From an uncultured bacterium (lineage in GTDB: Bacteria > DUMJ01), in NCBI GenBank assembly GCA_937958695.1, contig CALGNK010000003.1, positions 1 through 64,000 of the forward strand: 64,000 nt of DNA, read 5' to 3'. The notes beneath the pieces were generated by a model. It was not told where the DNA came from and made no database searches. It saw nothing but the letters and a program-made list of their open reading frames with translations. The position numbers were made by a program, and so were the translations under genes. Shown piece by piece: positions 26,572 to 35,642 of this stretch (position 1 is the first letter of the stretch; every line of letters begins with the position of its first letter).

Positions 26572-27867
26572 CTATCCTTTAGATACAACTGTAAGTTCTG
26601 GGATACATATATAAGGGGAATAAAGGCTTCCTTCTATCCATTCCCTCTCCTTACTTAAACCAGCAATATTACTTAAAGCATTGTACGCATTACCTGCCAA
26701 CATAGAATCTTTAACCCTTCCTACTATTTCTCCCTTTTTACACAAGAATCCTAGGTGTATGTTTACAGAAAATTCTCCACTAAGAATATTGCCCTGTCCC
26801 ACCCCCATCATTTGGTCAACTATTAATACTTCATCAAATGAGGATAGGATCTCATTAATACTACTCTCTCCAGGGCTTATTATAATATTGGTAAGTCCCG
26901 GGGAAGGTTGTCCCAAACCACCTCTAAATCCATGGCCATTTGGCTCTTTACCTAATAAGGATGCGGTATGTAAATCGAAATAGAACTCTCCAACAATCCC
27001 TGAGTCTACTAGAGGCAAAACCTTTGTAGGGGTTCCTTCATCATCAAAAGAGGTCATAGATAGCCCTTCAGGATTATTAGGATCATCTACAAGTGTGAAT
27101 TTTTCATCAAAAACCTTTTTCCCTACCTTATCCTGGAGAGGTGAGGCTCCCATAAGCAATATCCTTCCGCTTAATGCAGACATAAGGGGAAGGAGTAAGA
27201 CATAAACAGCCTTAGGAGTAAATACTACCGGAAGTCGAGATTTAGATGGCTTTACTATATTCTTGCTAGACTCTAAAGCATAGATTATCTTAGAGATTAA
27301 TCTATCTATATCCAATCTATCTAGTCTCTTTACAGCAGTCTCTTCATACACATCTAACATATCTGTTCCTTTTATCCTATTCACATGAACTCCGACTGTA
27401 AGCGAGACTTTCTTTCTAAGACAGTCTATGCGCTTAGTATTTACTATCAAAGACTCTCCGTGATTTTTACCTATCTCTACATTACATATAACATCAGGAT
27501 AGGAACTAAGGATATTATCTACTATGCCCTTCCCTAATTTAGTTAAGTCTTCAATTGATATGTTTTCTATAGCACTATCATAAGCATCTTCCTTTATAGC
27601 TGTATCTGAGGGTAACTGCATCTTAGTCTCTATATTAGCAGTGGCTTTAGCCTTCTCTAAAAGCCAATCAGGCTCATAAATACCATATTGACTTGCATAG
27701 CCTATTTTATTATCTATAAGTACCCTAAGCCCTATTCCAGAGCTTTCACTAGACTCTATAGATTTTAGCCTATTTGCCTCAAAGGTAACTATTGTAGAGG
27801 TACCTCTTCTAACGAATATATCCCCCTCTATAGATTCCATTCTAAGCCTTTCAATTAGCTCTTCCAT
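26572..27867 (-). CDS. tldE: Metalloprotease-related subunit TldE/PmbA
   Basis: A 431-residue member of the TldD/PmbA family, the inactive partner in the TldD-TldE heterodimer that trims peptides such as microcin precursors and degrades CcdA in Escherichia coli. It lacks the HExxxH zinc motif found in its neighbour, as expected for TldE. Conserved blocks such as GIGLRVLIDNKIGYAS and the C-terminal FEADR-to-GN region are present. It follows tldD after 2 bases. The start has a GGGGGAAG ribosome site. The function in this organism may be general peptide trimming. Confidence 0.93.
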   Translation of the reverse strand: MEELIERLRMESIEGDIFVRRGTSTIVTFEANRLKSIESSESSGIGLRVLIDNKIGYASQYGIYEPDWLLEKAKATANIETKMQLPSDTAIKEDAYDSAIENISIEDLTKLGKGIVDNILSSYPDVICNVEIGKNHGESLIVNTKRIDCLRKKVSLTVGVHVNRIKGTDMLDVYEETAVKRLDRLDIDRLISKIIYALESSKNIVKPSKSRLPVVFTPKAVYVLLLPLMSALSGRILLMGASPLQDKVGKKVFDEKFTLVDDPNNPEGLSMTSFDDEGTPTKVLPLVDSGIVGEFYFDLHTASLLGKEPNGHGFRGGLGQPSPGLTNIIISPGESSINEILSSFDEVLIVDQMMGVGQGNILSGEFSVNIHLGFLCKKGEIVGRVKDSMLAGNAYNALSNIAGLSKEREWIEGSLYSPYICIPELTVVSKG

Positions 27868-27869
27868 AA

Positions 27870-29246
27870 CTATCTTCCCCCTATAACCACATTTCTTATC
27901 CTAATATGAGGACTCCCAGTGGAAACAGGAAGAGGGGATTGGCCTCCTTTCCCACATCCACCTCCTTGGCTAAACTTTAAATCATTACCAATTCCTTCTA
28001 TGTTTTGCAGTGTAACAAATACATTACCAGTTAATACAACGTCTCTTACCATATCTCCTATCTTCCCATTTTCAATAATATATCCTTCCTGAGCACTGAA
28101 TGTAAACATCTCCATAGAGGTTTGTCCACCATAAGCCCCAACAGCATATATACCATATTTTATATCAGATATAAGTTCTTCAAAGGAATAATTCTCCGGC
28201 TCTATGTAAGTATTACTCATCCTTACTATAGGCTGGAATCTATAATTTATAGCCCTAGCGTTACCTGTTATTCTCTCTCCCATCTTCTTTGCGGTCTCCC
28301 TAGAGTGAAGTCTTCCAACCAGAACTCCATCCTTTATAAGATATGTCTTTCCCGCTAAGACTCCCTCGTCATCATACTTATAAGAACCTCTTAGCCCTTG
28401 ATAGGTAGGGTCATCAACAACATTAAGAAAATCTGGTCCAAATTTCTTGCCTATAACCATAAGCTCTTTGAGTCTTTCATTTTCATATACATGATCCGCC
28501 TCACTGAGATGACCAAATGCCTCATGGATAAATACCCCTGCAAGTCTTTGATCTAAGACTACCGTATACTCTCCACCCTTAACCACTGGGGCTGAGAGCA
28601 GTTTAACTGCCATCTCTGCAGTATGAAGAGCTTCATTATGAAGGTCTTCTATAATCTGGAAACCACCTATGCCTCCGGTAGAAAAATGATACTGCTCAAC
28701 CAGGTCACCCTCTTTGGCAATTGCAACTAAAACCCCGGCTATATCTCCCCTTTCTTGAACTATATCTACACCTTCAGTGTTAAAAAAATATCTCTTAGTG
28801 AAACGATCATTGTATCTAACTTGAGTACTCTGAATCTTAGGATTAAAGGAAAGCATAATATTGTTATATTCACTTAAAAGCCTCTTCTTCTCTTCGAGAG
28901 GAACCCCCCTAAAATCTTTTTCCATAGGAATTACAACTCTATCTACAACTGGACCTGAGTATTCAATATCTAGGTCTTCACCTAGAATAAGGTTACTCGC
29001 CCTATAAGCTTGATCAAAGTAGTCTCTTATACTCTTAGGATTAATCTCATTAAAAGATACAAATCCCCACCCATACCTACCAAGAATTCTGATATTTCCT
29101 CCCTTAGACTTAGATACAGAAAGCTCTTCTAGGTCTTTTCCCCTAAAACTTATACTCGTTATTTCAGACTCTTCTACCCTTAGCTCTCCGTATCTGACAT
29201 CCTTTTCTTTAGACAGTTTAAGAAATATCTCCTTTATTTCCTCCAA
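27870..29246 (-). CDS. tldD: Metalloprotease TldD
   Basis: A 458-residue zinc peptidase of the TldD family, the active subunit of TldD/E. The zinc motif HEAFGH is at residues 241-246 and is followed by the family-typical LSEADH. The protein is complete at both ends. It lies 41 bases after mutS2 on the same strand and directly before tldE. The pair cuts unfolded peptides inside the chamber of the dimer. Nothing near it suggests a bacteriocin precursor, so a housekeeping role is likely. Confidence 0.94.
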   Translation of the reverse strand: MEEIKEIFLKLSKEKDVRYGELRVEESEITSISFRGKDLEELSVSKSKGGNIRILGRYGWGFVSFNEINPKSIRDYFDQAYRASNLILGEDLDIEYSGPVVDRVVIPMEKDFRGVPLEEKKRLLSEYNNIMLSFNPKIQSTQVRYNDRFTKRYFFNTEGVDIVQERGDIAGVLVAIAKEGDLVEQYHFSTGGIGGFQIIEDLHNEALHTAEMAVKLLSAPVVKGGEYTVVLDQRLAGVFIHEAFGHLSEADHVYENERLKELMVIGKKFGPDFLNVVDDPTYQGLRGSYKYDDEGVLAGKTYLIKDGVLVGRLHSRETAKKMGERITGNARAINYRFQPIVRMSNTYIEPENYSFEELISDIKYGIYAVGAYGGQTSMEMFTFSAQEGYIIENGKIGDMVRDVVLTGNVFVTLQNIEGIGNDLKFSQGGGCGKGGQSPLPVSTGSPHIRIRNVVIGGR

Positions 29247-29287
29247 CTTAGTCCTCCTTTATTAGGCTTACTATACTAATAAGTTTA

Positions 29288-31594
29288 TCATAGCCCTTTT
29301 AAATAGGCTACGGTGACCCCCCATCCCCCTTCATAATATTCTCCAAGTCTAAAAGATTCTACCATCGGATGATTTTTAAGAAAACCTGCAACTGCCTTTC
29401 TTAAAACACCTTCCCCTTTACCGTGTATTATATAAACAGGAGAAATTCCTGCTAATACCGCATCGTCTATATACCTTTCTAACTTTTCTAGTGCCTCTTC
29501 TACTGTAAGCTGTCTTATAGAAAGTCTATTTGAGATATTCTGAGCTTTACTTCTTTTTATCTTTACTATGTTATCAATAGAAAATTCTTTATGAGTAGTC
29601 TTAGAAGAATAAAGTTCGTCTTTAGAAACATCTATTTTAGCCTTGCCCACAAGGACGGTAACCTTATCACCATTAATATCAACTATATCACCACTTTGTC
29701 CTAGAGATGGGATAAAAACCGTCATTCCTATCTCTGGTCTTTCTATCCTATCCCCCTGTATTTCTAACTCTTCTTGGGCTGGTTCTAGTTCTCTTAGTTC
29801 GTCCTTTATTGAGACTATCTCTTTTTTGTTAGATACAGATTTCGCCTTTTCATAAAGTTCATCGAGACGAATCTTAGTTCTAACTACTAACTCTCTTGCC
29901 TCTTCTTTTGCCCTCCTTATTATACTCTTCTGCTGGAGAGAGATATCTTCTAGTAACTTCTCATATCTATTCTTTAACTCTTCATAATTATACCTTTCCC
30001 TTCTAGCCCTCTCCAGTTCTATCCTAAGATCCTTTTCCAACTGGTCTATCTGACTTAAAAGCTTATTAATTGTCAACTCATTACCAGAGAGAAAACTCTT
30101 AGCCCTATCTATAATATACTCATCTAAACCTAACTTTCTTGCTATGACAAACGCATTACTTACTCCGGGTCTACCTATACGGAGTCTATAGGTGGGAAGG
30201 AATGTATCTGGATCAAACTCCATAGCTCCATTTATAACCCTTTCGGTATTGCTAGCCCATACCTTCAGTTCATCATAGTGGCTTGCAACTATCACCTTTG
30301 CTCCTCTATCTCTTAAAACCTCTAAAATACTTATCGCTAACGCAGAACCTTCTCTTGGACTAGTACCAGTAATCGGTTCATCTATAAGAACTATAGTATC
30401 CTTATCTGCATATCTTATAAAAGGTATTATATGAGTAAGATGGGCAGAGAAACTACTGAGGTCCTGAATAATATTCTGCTCATCCCCTATCTCTACGAAT
30501 ACATCCTTAAAAATGCCCATCTCTGCAAAGCTTACTGGAAGATGTAGCCCTGATTGAGCCATCATAATAAATAGACCTATGGTCTTTAATGTAACTGTTT
30601 TCCCACCAGTATTAGGACCACTTATTACCAGTATATCAAATTTATCTCCAATCTCTACATCTATAGGGACAGCTCTCTTACCCAAAATAGGATGTCTAGC
30701 AGACTTAAATCTCACTAATGGTTTATCTATCCAAACAGGAGCTGTACAATCCCAATTTAGAGATAATCTTGCCTTGGCAAAAGCGAAATCTATTCTTGCT
30801 ATAGTATCTCTTGCTATAAGAAGCTCTTCACTGTAAGAAGCCACCTTAGCTGAAAGCTCCCTTAAGATTCTCTGTATCTCATACTCTTCCTCTTTCTTCA
30901 ACTCTTGAAGATTATTATTCATATCTATCACGTCATAGGGCTCGATAAAGAGTGTATTACCACTCTGCGATACATCATGGACAATACCTTTAATTGTCTT
31001 TTTATACGAAGACTTTATAGGGATAACATACCTACTATTCCTTATCGTTATGTAACTTTCCTGAACCATGTCCTTCCAATCTTTAGTCATATGACTCTCA
31101 AGATATGACCTGATGGATTCTTCTAGCCTTAATATTCCTCTTCTTATAGCTATAAGTTTTGAAGAAGCGTTAGGTCTTATATTTCCATCATCATCTATAA
31201 CCCTTCTAATATCATCTTCTAACTGAGACAGATTTGGAAGTTTATCTGATATCTCTCTAAAGAAGGGACTTACTTTTATATATTTCTTTACTGCAGGTAA
31301 TCTAGAGATAAAATTACATATATGCATTAATTCTAATGGTTCTAATATAATACCCAATCTCACCTTAGAGAGTATTGGAGATATATCTATCAATCCCAAA
31401 AGACTAGGAGGTGGTTCATAAGACATAAGTTTTTTTGCCTCTTCTGTCTCTGTAGAGATAGTAATAATCTCTTCTCTTATAGAAGAAGGCCTTAGGCTAA
31501 GAGCCATCTCCTTTCCCATAGGAGTTTCTGCTAATTCTCCTAATCTTTCTAACACAAAATCAAATTCGCATAGCTTTAGACTTCTCTCATTCAT
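29288..31594 (-). CDS. mutS2: Endonuclease MutS2
   Basis: A 768-residue MutS-family ATPase that limits recombination or rescues collided ribosomes, with Walker A GPNTGGKT at residues 326-333 and Walker B VLIDEPITGTSP. There is no mismatch-recognition domain. A long coiled coil is at about 500-610, and the C-terminal Smr nuclease domain contains VYIIHGKGEGVLRKAV. The start MNERSLKLCEFDFVLERL matches family N-termini well. No ribosome site precedes the ATG, and the predicted transcription start falls on or one base before it, so the message may be leaderless. It heads the unit with tldD, tldE, the TPR protein, the isomerase and the oxidoreductase. Confidence 0.95.
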   Translation of the reverse strand: MNERSLKLCEFDFVLERLGELAETPMGKEMALSLRPSSIREEIITISTETEEAKKLMSYEPPPSLLGLIDISPILSKVRLGIILEPLELMHICNFISRLPAVKKYIKVSPFFREISDKLPNLSQLEDDIRRVIDDDGNIRPNASSKLIAIRRGILRLEESIRSYLESHMTKDWKDMVQESYITIRNSRYVIPIKSSYKKTIKGIVHDVSQSGNTLFIEPYDVIDMNNNLQELKKEEEYEIQRILRELSAKVASYSEELLIARDTIARIDFAFAKARLSLNWDCTAPVWIDKPLVRFKSARHPILGKRAVPIDVEIGDKFDILVISGPNTGGKTVTLKTIGLFIMMAQSGLHLPVSFAEMGIFKDVFVEIGDEQNIIQDLSSFSAHLTHIIPFIRYADKDTIVLIDEPITGTSPREGSALAISILEVLRDRGAKVIVASHYDELKVWASNTERVINGAMEFDPDTFLPTYRLRIGRPGVSNAFVIARKLGLDEYIIDRAKSFLSGNELTINKLLSQIDQLEKDLRIELERARRERYNYEELKNRYEKLLEDISLQQKSIIRRAKEEARELVVRTKIRLDELYEKAKSVSNKKEIVSIKDELRELEPAQEELEIQGDRIERPEIGMTVFIPSLGQSGDIVDINGDKVTVLVGKAKIDVSKDELYSSKTTHKEFSIDNIVKIKRSKAQNISNRLSIRQLTVEEALEKLERYIDDAVLAGISPVYIIHGKGEGVLRKAVAGFLKNHPMVESFRLGEYYEGGWGVTVAYLKGL

Positions 31595-31601
31595 AATAAT
31601 T

Positions 31602-31610
31602 ATTGTATCA
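31602..31610 (-). promoter_or_regulatory. Extended -10 promoter of mutS2
   Basis: On the minus strand the bases read TGATACAAT, an extended -10 element (TG, one base, then TACAAT). No good -35 box lies at the normal distance, which is usual for extended -10 promoters. The start would fall at about 31595, directly before the mutS2 ATG. Confidence 0.55.
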
Positions 31611-31649
31611 TATTATTGGTAAACTTAGATTTTCAAGGAGAGTAGAACT

Positions 31650-32597
31650 ATGGTGGAGACATTAATATTAAACTTTAATCCTGCACTGGATAGAACCGCA
31701 ATAGTAGAGAGGTATAACCCTTATGGGATAAATAAGGCAAAAAGGTTGATAGTTTTACCAGGGGGTAAGGGGGCTAATGTGGGAAGGTCATTAAAAAACT
31801 TAGGATATAGAGACTTTGTCTGCTCTGGAATTCTAGGAGGGGCTATAGGTAGGATTATAAAGGAACTCTTAGATAAAGATGGTATAACAAACGACTATTT
31901 CTGGATAAACGATGAGACAAGAATAGCGTATGCTACCTATGAAGAGGCAAGTGGTGTAGGGATGATTACAAATGAAGAAGGCCCAAAAGTTACAGAAAAA
32001 GAGATTAATAGATGTATGGACTTTATAAAGGAGAAATACTCTAGCGATATAAAAAGGGTAGTACTTTCTGGAGGAGCCCCTCCGAGTATTCCTCCGGAAA
32101 AGATAAAAGACTTAATTTACATCTTTAAAACTAAAGGGAAGGAGGTCTTTATTGATACCAGTGGAGGAATACTAAAACAATGTGCAAGTCTTGGTCCTTT
32201 CTGTATAAAGGTAAATGAAAATGAGTTAAGTGATGCATTCAAAGTAGATATAGAAGACGTAAAAGTATTAAAAGAATTCTACTCTTATCTATCTAAGCTT
32301 GGAACCAGTTGGCTCTTTGTTACAAGAGGAGAAAAAGGTGCTATATTGATAGCTAAAGATAGATTAATTGTTGGAAGGAGTAAAAATATATACTCCCATT
32401 ATGCTATCGGTTCTGGTGATGCCTTTTTCGGAGGAATTATATATGGCCGGGTACTTAATCTAGACCTAATAGAGATATTAAAACTAGGTATAGCCTGTGG
32501 TACTGCAAATACACTTGAGTTTGGAGCCTGTGTCTTTAGAAAGGATGAAGTAGAAAGAGTTAAAGAGGAAATAGAAATAGAAGAATTACCACTCTAA
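31650..32597 (+). CDS. PfkB-family sugar kinase (1-phosphofructokinase/tagatose-6-phosphate kinase type)
   Basis: A 315-residue ribokinase-fold kinase. The substrate motif [17 protein letters not shown] is near residues 40-56, and the ATP-site motif [15 protein letters not shown] near 252-266 contains the catalytic Asp in GSGDAF. The start [10 protein letters not shown] is typical of FruK/LacC-type kinases, which phosphorylate fructose-1-phosphate or tagatose-6-phosphate. Tagatose-type use would fit a fuculose or galactose background, but fructose-1-phosphate is equally possible. It is alone on the plus strand, with AGGAGAG before the ATG, and its last four bases overlap the convergent cysE stop. 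Confidence 0.85.
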   Translation: MVETLILNFNPALDRTAIVERYNPYGINKAKRLIVLPGGKGANVGRSLKNLGYRDFVCSGILGGAIGRIIKELLDKDGITNDYFWINDETRIAYATYEEASGVGMITNEEGPKVTEKEINRCMDFIKEKYSSDIKRVVLSGGAPPSIPPEKIKDLIYIFKTKGKEVFIDTSGGILKQCASLGPFCIKVNENELSDAFKVDIEDVKVLKEFYSYLSKLGTSWLFVTRGEKGAILIAKDRLIVGRSKNIYSHYAIGSGDAFFGGIIYGRVLNLDLIEILKLGIACGTANTLEFGACVFRKDEVERVKEEIEIEELPL

Positions 32598-33268
32598 TCG
32601 GATACCTTTGTTAGAATAGAAGCTAAGTCTTGCTTTAATCTTGCTATTTCCTCCTTTAGTATTTTTACCTCTTCCTCTAATCTCTCTATCATTTCATACT
32701 CTATATCAGGGACATCTCCATGGGCTAACTGTTCCGCTGGTGTAAGTTTATGGCCATTTCTTCTAACTATCTTTCCAGGAACTCCTACCACAGTAAAGTT
32801 AGGAGGTATAGATTTTAAGACTACAGAACCAGCACCTATCTTCACATTATCACCTATAGTAATTGGACCCAGTATCTTTGCCCCTGCACCAACTACTATG
32901 TTATTACCTAATGTAGGATGCCTCTTGCCTTTATGTTTTCCAGTTCCTCCTAAAGTAACTCCTTGATAGAGTAAAACATCATCTCCAATCTCCGTTGTCT
33001 CTCCTATTACTACCCCCATCCCATGGTCTATAAAGAATCCCTTACCTATCTTAGCAGCAGGGTGTATCTCTATGCCCGTCAATCTTCTAACTATAAAAGA
33101 GATGCATATAGCTATAGACCTAAGGCCTCTCTGCCAAAACCAATGGGCTATTCTATGTCCTAAGATAGCATGAAACCCAGGATAAAAGAGTATAACCTGT
33201 AAAGCATTTCTAGCTGCAGGATCTTTCTCAAAAACAGCCATAAAATCAGCCTTTAGTGTCTCAAACAT
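32594..33268 (-). CDS. cysE: Serine O-acetyltransferase
   Basis: A 224-residue hexapeptide-repeat acetyltransferase that makes O-acetylserine for cysteine synthesis. The catalytic [18 protein letters not shown] block and the left-handed beta-helix repeats ([20 protein letters not shown]) are clear. A C-terminal coiled coil of about 30 residues ([21 protein letters not shown]) is longer than usual. I chose ATG 33268 because GGAGG lies five bases before it and the four upstream codons contain that ribosome site. It is divergent from lipB and converges on the PfkB gene with a four-base overlap. Confidence 0.93.
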   Translation of the reverse strand: MFETLKADFMAVFEKDPAARNALQVILFYPGFHAILGHRIAHWFWQRGLRSIAICISFIVRRLTGIEIHPAAKIGKGFFIDHGMGVVIGETTEIGDDVLLYQGVTLGGTGKHKGKRHPTLGNNIVVGAGAKILGPITIGDNVKIGAGSVVLKSIPPNFTVVGVPGKIVRRNGHKLTPAEQLAHGDVPDIEYEMIERLEEEVKILKEEIARLKQDLASILTKVSD

Positions 33269-33304
33269 AACGTCCTCCATCTAAATATTACTATTATAAT
33301 AATT

Positions 33305-33334
33305 ATTATATAGTTTAGCATACCCAAAAGTAAA
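33305..33334 (-). promoter_or_regulatory. Promoter of cysE
   Basis: On the minus strand TTTACT (33334-33329) and a perfect TATAAT (33310-33305) are 18 bases apart. The predicted start is near 33298, about 30 bases before the cysE ATG. It lies back to back with the lipB promoter. Confidence 0.6.
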
Positions 33335-33351
33335 TAGAAAGACGTATATTG

Positions 33352-33360
33352 TGGTATAAT
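33352..33360 (+). promoter_or_regulatory. Extended -10 promoter of lipB operon
   Basis: TGGTATAAT is a full extended -10 element with a perfect TATAAT at 33355-33360. No -35 box is recognisable at the normal spacing. The start near 33367 gives a leader of about 27 bases before lipB, which has a GGAGA ribosome site. Confidence 0.6.
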
Positions 33361-33393
33361 GGATTTTAAGAAGACTATCGCTGGAGAAATAAT

Positions 33394-34089
33394 ATGGAAG
33401 TTATCGATACTGAGTTAAAAGAGAAGGTAACCACATTTATAGATTTAGGGCTAAGAGGATATAGAGAAGTTGAGAAAATACAAGAAGATATAGTAGAGGG
33501 GGTAATAAAAGGTATATTATCCGAACATATCATCCTAGTAGAACATCCCTCAGTAGTTACATTGGGCAAAAGCACAAAAGAAGAGGAGGTTTTTATAGAG
33601 GACCCTAGAAAGATAAAAGAAAGAGGGATAGAAATATACAAAACTAAAAGAGGGGGGAGCATTACTCTACATGAGCCGGGGCAATTGGTAGTTTATCCCA
33701 TAATAAGGATAGAAAATAGAGATGTACATAAATATGTCAGAAAACTGGAAGAGGTAGTAATAGAGCTCCTAGACATATATAATATAAAGGCGGTAAGAAA
33801 AGAGAAGTATACTGGAGTATGGATAGATGAAAAAAGGAAGATATGCTCTATAGGGGTTGCAGTCAAAAAATGGGTAACCTACCATGGTTTGGCGTTAAAC
33901 GTAAATAATAAGCTAGAAGACTTCAAACTATTTCGTCCCTGTGGATTAGAAGGAGTGGAGATGGTTTCTATAGAAAAGATTTTAGGGTTTAAAATTGATA
34001 TGAACGAACTAAAAGAGAAATTCATTCATATATTTAGTGTTATATTTAATAGGAGATTAATTAAATATGGCGAAACCTATTTGGCTTAG
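33394..34089 (+). CDS. lipB: Lipoyl(octanoyl) transferase
   Basis: A 231-residue cofactor transferase that moves octanoyl from acyl carrier protein to lipoate-dependent enzymes. The catalytic Cys183 in FRPCGLEG and the conserved Lys149 before CSIGVAV are present, as is RGGSITLHEPGQLVVYP near residues 86-102. It opens a five-gene plus-strand unit and overlaps lipA by 23 bases. The pair with lipA shows that the organism makes its own lipoate. No lipoate-dependent enzyme gene is in the window, so the target (for example a dehydrogenase complex or the glycine cleavage H protein) is elsewhere. Confidence 0.94.
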   Translation: MEVIDTELKEKVTTFIDLGLRGYREVEKIQEDIVEGVIKGILSEHIILVEHPSVVTLGKSTKEEEVFIEDPRKIKERGIEIYKTKRGGSITLHEPGQLVVYPIIRIENRDVHKYVRKLEEVVIELLDIYNIKAVRKEKYTGVWIDEKRKICSIGVAVKKWVTYHGLALNVNNKLEDFKLFRPCGLEGVEMVSIEKILGFKIDMNELKEKFIHIFSVIFNRRLIKYGETYLA

Positions 34090-34936
34090 AAAGAGGATAA
34101 GTATAGAGAACATCAATGCAATAAGGGTTGAACATATATTAAAAGATGGAGCGCTACATACTGTATGTGAGTCTGCCCTCTGCCCTAATATATCGGAATG
34201 CTTTAACCAAGGAACAGCAACCTTTCTGATACTCGGAGATATATGTACTAGAAATTGCAGATTCTGTGCTATAAAAAAGGGTAGGCCAAATCAGGTAGAC
34301 CCTGAAGAGCCCAAGAAGGTAGCCAAAGCGGTAGAACTTTTAGGACTGAAATATGTAGTTATTACATCAGTCACTAGGGATGATTTACCAAAAGGAGGTG
34401 CGGATAAGTTTAGAGAGACTATATTAGAGATAAGAAAGAATAATAGGGAGACAAAGATTGAGGTTTTGATACCTGATTTTAAGGGGGATAGAGATGCTTT
34501 AGAAGAGGTATTATCCGCTTTCCCAGATGTTCTAAATCACAATATAGAAACAGTTCCTTCTCTTTATCCTATTGTAAGGCCTATGGCAGACTTCGGAAGG
34601 TCACTAAATATCCTCTATTGGACTAAAGAGTACAATTCTAGTATAATTACAAAGTCTGGAATTATGGTAGGATTAGGAGAAACAGAGAAGGAGTTATATA
34701 GTGTATTTAAAATGCTAACAGATGTTGGTTGCGATATTATTACAATAGGACAGTATCTACAACCAACTAAAGAACATTTACCAGTAAAGGAGTATATATC
34801 TCCTGAAAGATTCAAAGAGATAGAAGAATTAGCATATAAGGCCGGATTTAAATATGTAGTATCTGGACCTTTTGTAAGGAGCTCTTATTTTGCCCACAAA
34901 GGTTATGAAAAAATATCGGAGGTGAAAAATAAATGA
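34067..34936 (+). CDS. lipA: Lipoyl synthase
   Basis: A 289-residue radical SAM enzyme that inserts two sulfurs into the octanoyl group. The auxiliary cluster cysteines are C34, C39 and C45 (CxxxxCxxxxxC) and the radical SAM cysteines are C60, C64 and C67 (CTRNCRFC). The C-terminal RSSY block that supplies the serine ligand is present near the end. It overlaps lipB by 23 bases at the start and the next gene by four bases at the stop. All motifs are intact. Confidence 0.96.
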   Translation: MAKPIWLRKRISIENINAIRVEHILKDGALHTVCESALCPNISECFNQGTATFLILGDICTRNCRFCAIKKGRPNQVDPEEPKKVAKAVELLGLKYVVITSVTRDDLPKGGADKFRETILEIRKNNRETKIEVLIPDFKGDRDALEEVLSAFPDVLNHNIETVPSLYPIVRPMADFGRSLNILYWTKEYNSSIITKSGIMVGLGETEKELYSVFKMLTDVGCDIITIGQYLQPTKEHLPVKEYISPERFKEIEELAYKAGFKYVVSGPFVRSSYFAHKGYEKISEVKNK

Positions 34937-35640
34937 AAAGATTTTTAGGTTTACTGCTTTCAGTAATTATTAGTATTTCTATTCTAAGTATTGGCTATGC
35001 TCAAACCTCAAAACCATTAATCCAGGTAAGTGTAAAGGTCATAGTAACAGACCCCTTAAAGTATGACCTTGGTAAAACCATTCCAGAGGTAGATGTAGAC
35101 AAGCTTAATCTTACCCCGGAACAAAGGGATAAGTTAACAAAACTTAGAGAGAAGTTGCAAGAAAATGAAATAAAATATCAGAGGCAATTTGCCAATATCT
35201 GGAATAAGACACTAAAGCCTGCTGTTCAAAAGTCTGACCAAAATACCATAAAAAAGGCTAAGGAGGAGCTACTACATACACTTAAAGAGCTACAAAAAGC
35301 CAGGATAAATTACTATTTTGAGATGCAAAAGATCTTGACCCAGGAACAGCTGAAACACTTCCCTATACTTTTTACTAAGGAACAGGTAGAAAAATTTGAA
35401 AAGATTAGAGAAGACTATGATGAGGGAAGACTTAACTTAGATATAGCTAGGATGATAGAGGCTTATAAGGTGCAGGAACTTAGAAAAGGTAATGCTTCTA
35501 CGAAAGAGATAAATACAAGGGTAGCCCTCATAGTAGCTATAGACAACAAAAAGAAAGATGATCTAATAAATTATAGAGTTGCATTAAGAGAAGTCCTCAC
35601 GAAAGAACAGAGAGAGGTTTTATTTGCGGAGAAAAAGTAG
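34933..35640 (+). CDS. Secreted Spy/CpxP-like protein with LTxEQ motifs
   Basis: A 235-residue protein with a clear signal peptide (about residues 1-23, cleavage after GYA) and an all-helical, highly charged mature part. Three LTxEQ-type motifs, LTPEQRDKL, LTQEQLKHF and LTKEQREVL, are the hallmark of the Spy/CpxP periplasmic chaperone and metal-sensor family. This call is by motif only; the overall length is about one third longer than Spy, and a tandem arrangement is possible. It sits between lipA and the M42 peptidase, with a four-base overlap at its start, which is odd for a stress chaperone. It supports a periplasm in this organism. Confidence 0.6.
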   Translation: MKRFLGLLLSVIISISILSIGYAQTSKPLIQVSVKVIVTDPLKYDLGKTIPEVDVDKLNLTPEQRDKLTKLREKLQENEIKYQRQFANIWNKTLKPAVQKSDQNTIKKAKEELLHTLKELQKARINYYFEMQKILTQEQLKHFPILFTKEQVEKFEKIREDYDEGRLNLDIARMIEAYKVQELRKGNASTKEINTRVALIVAIDNKKKDDLINYRVALREVLTKEQREVLFAEKK

Positions 35641-35642
35641 CT

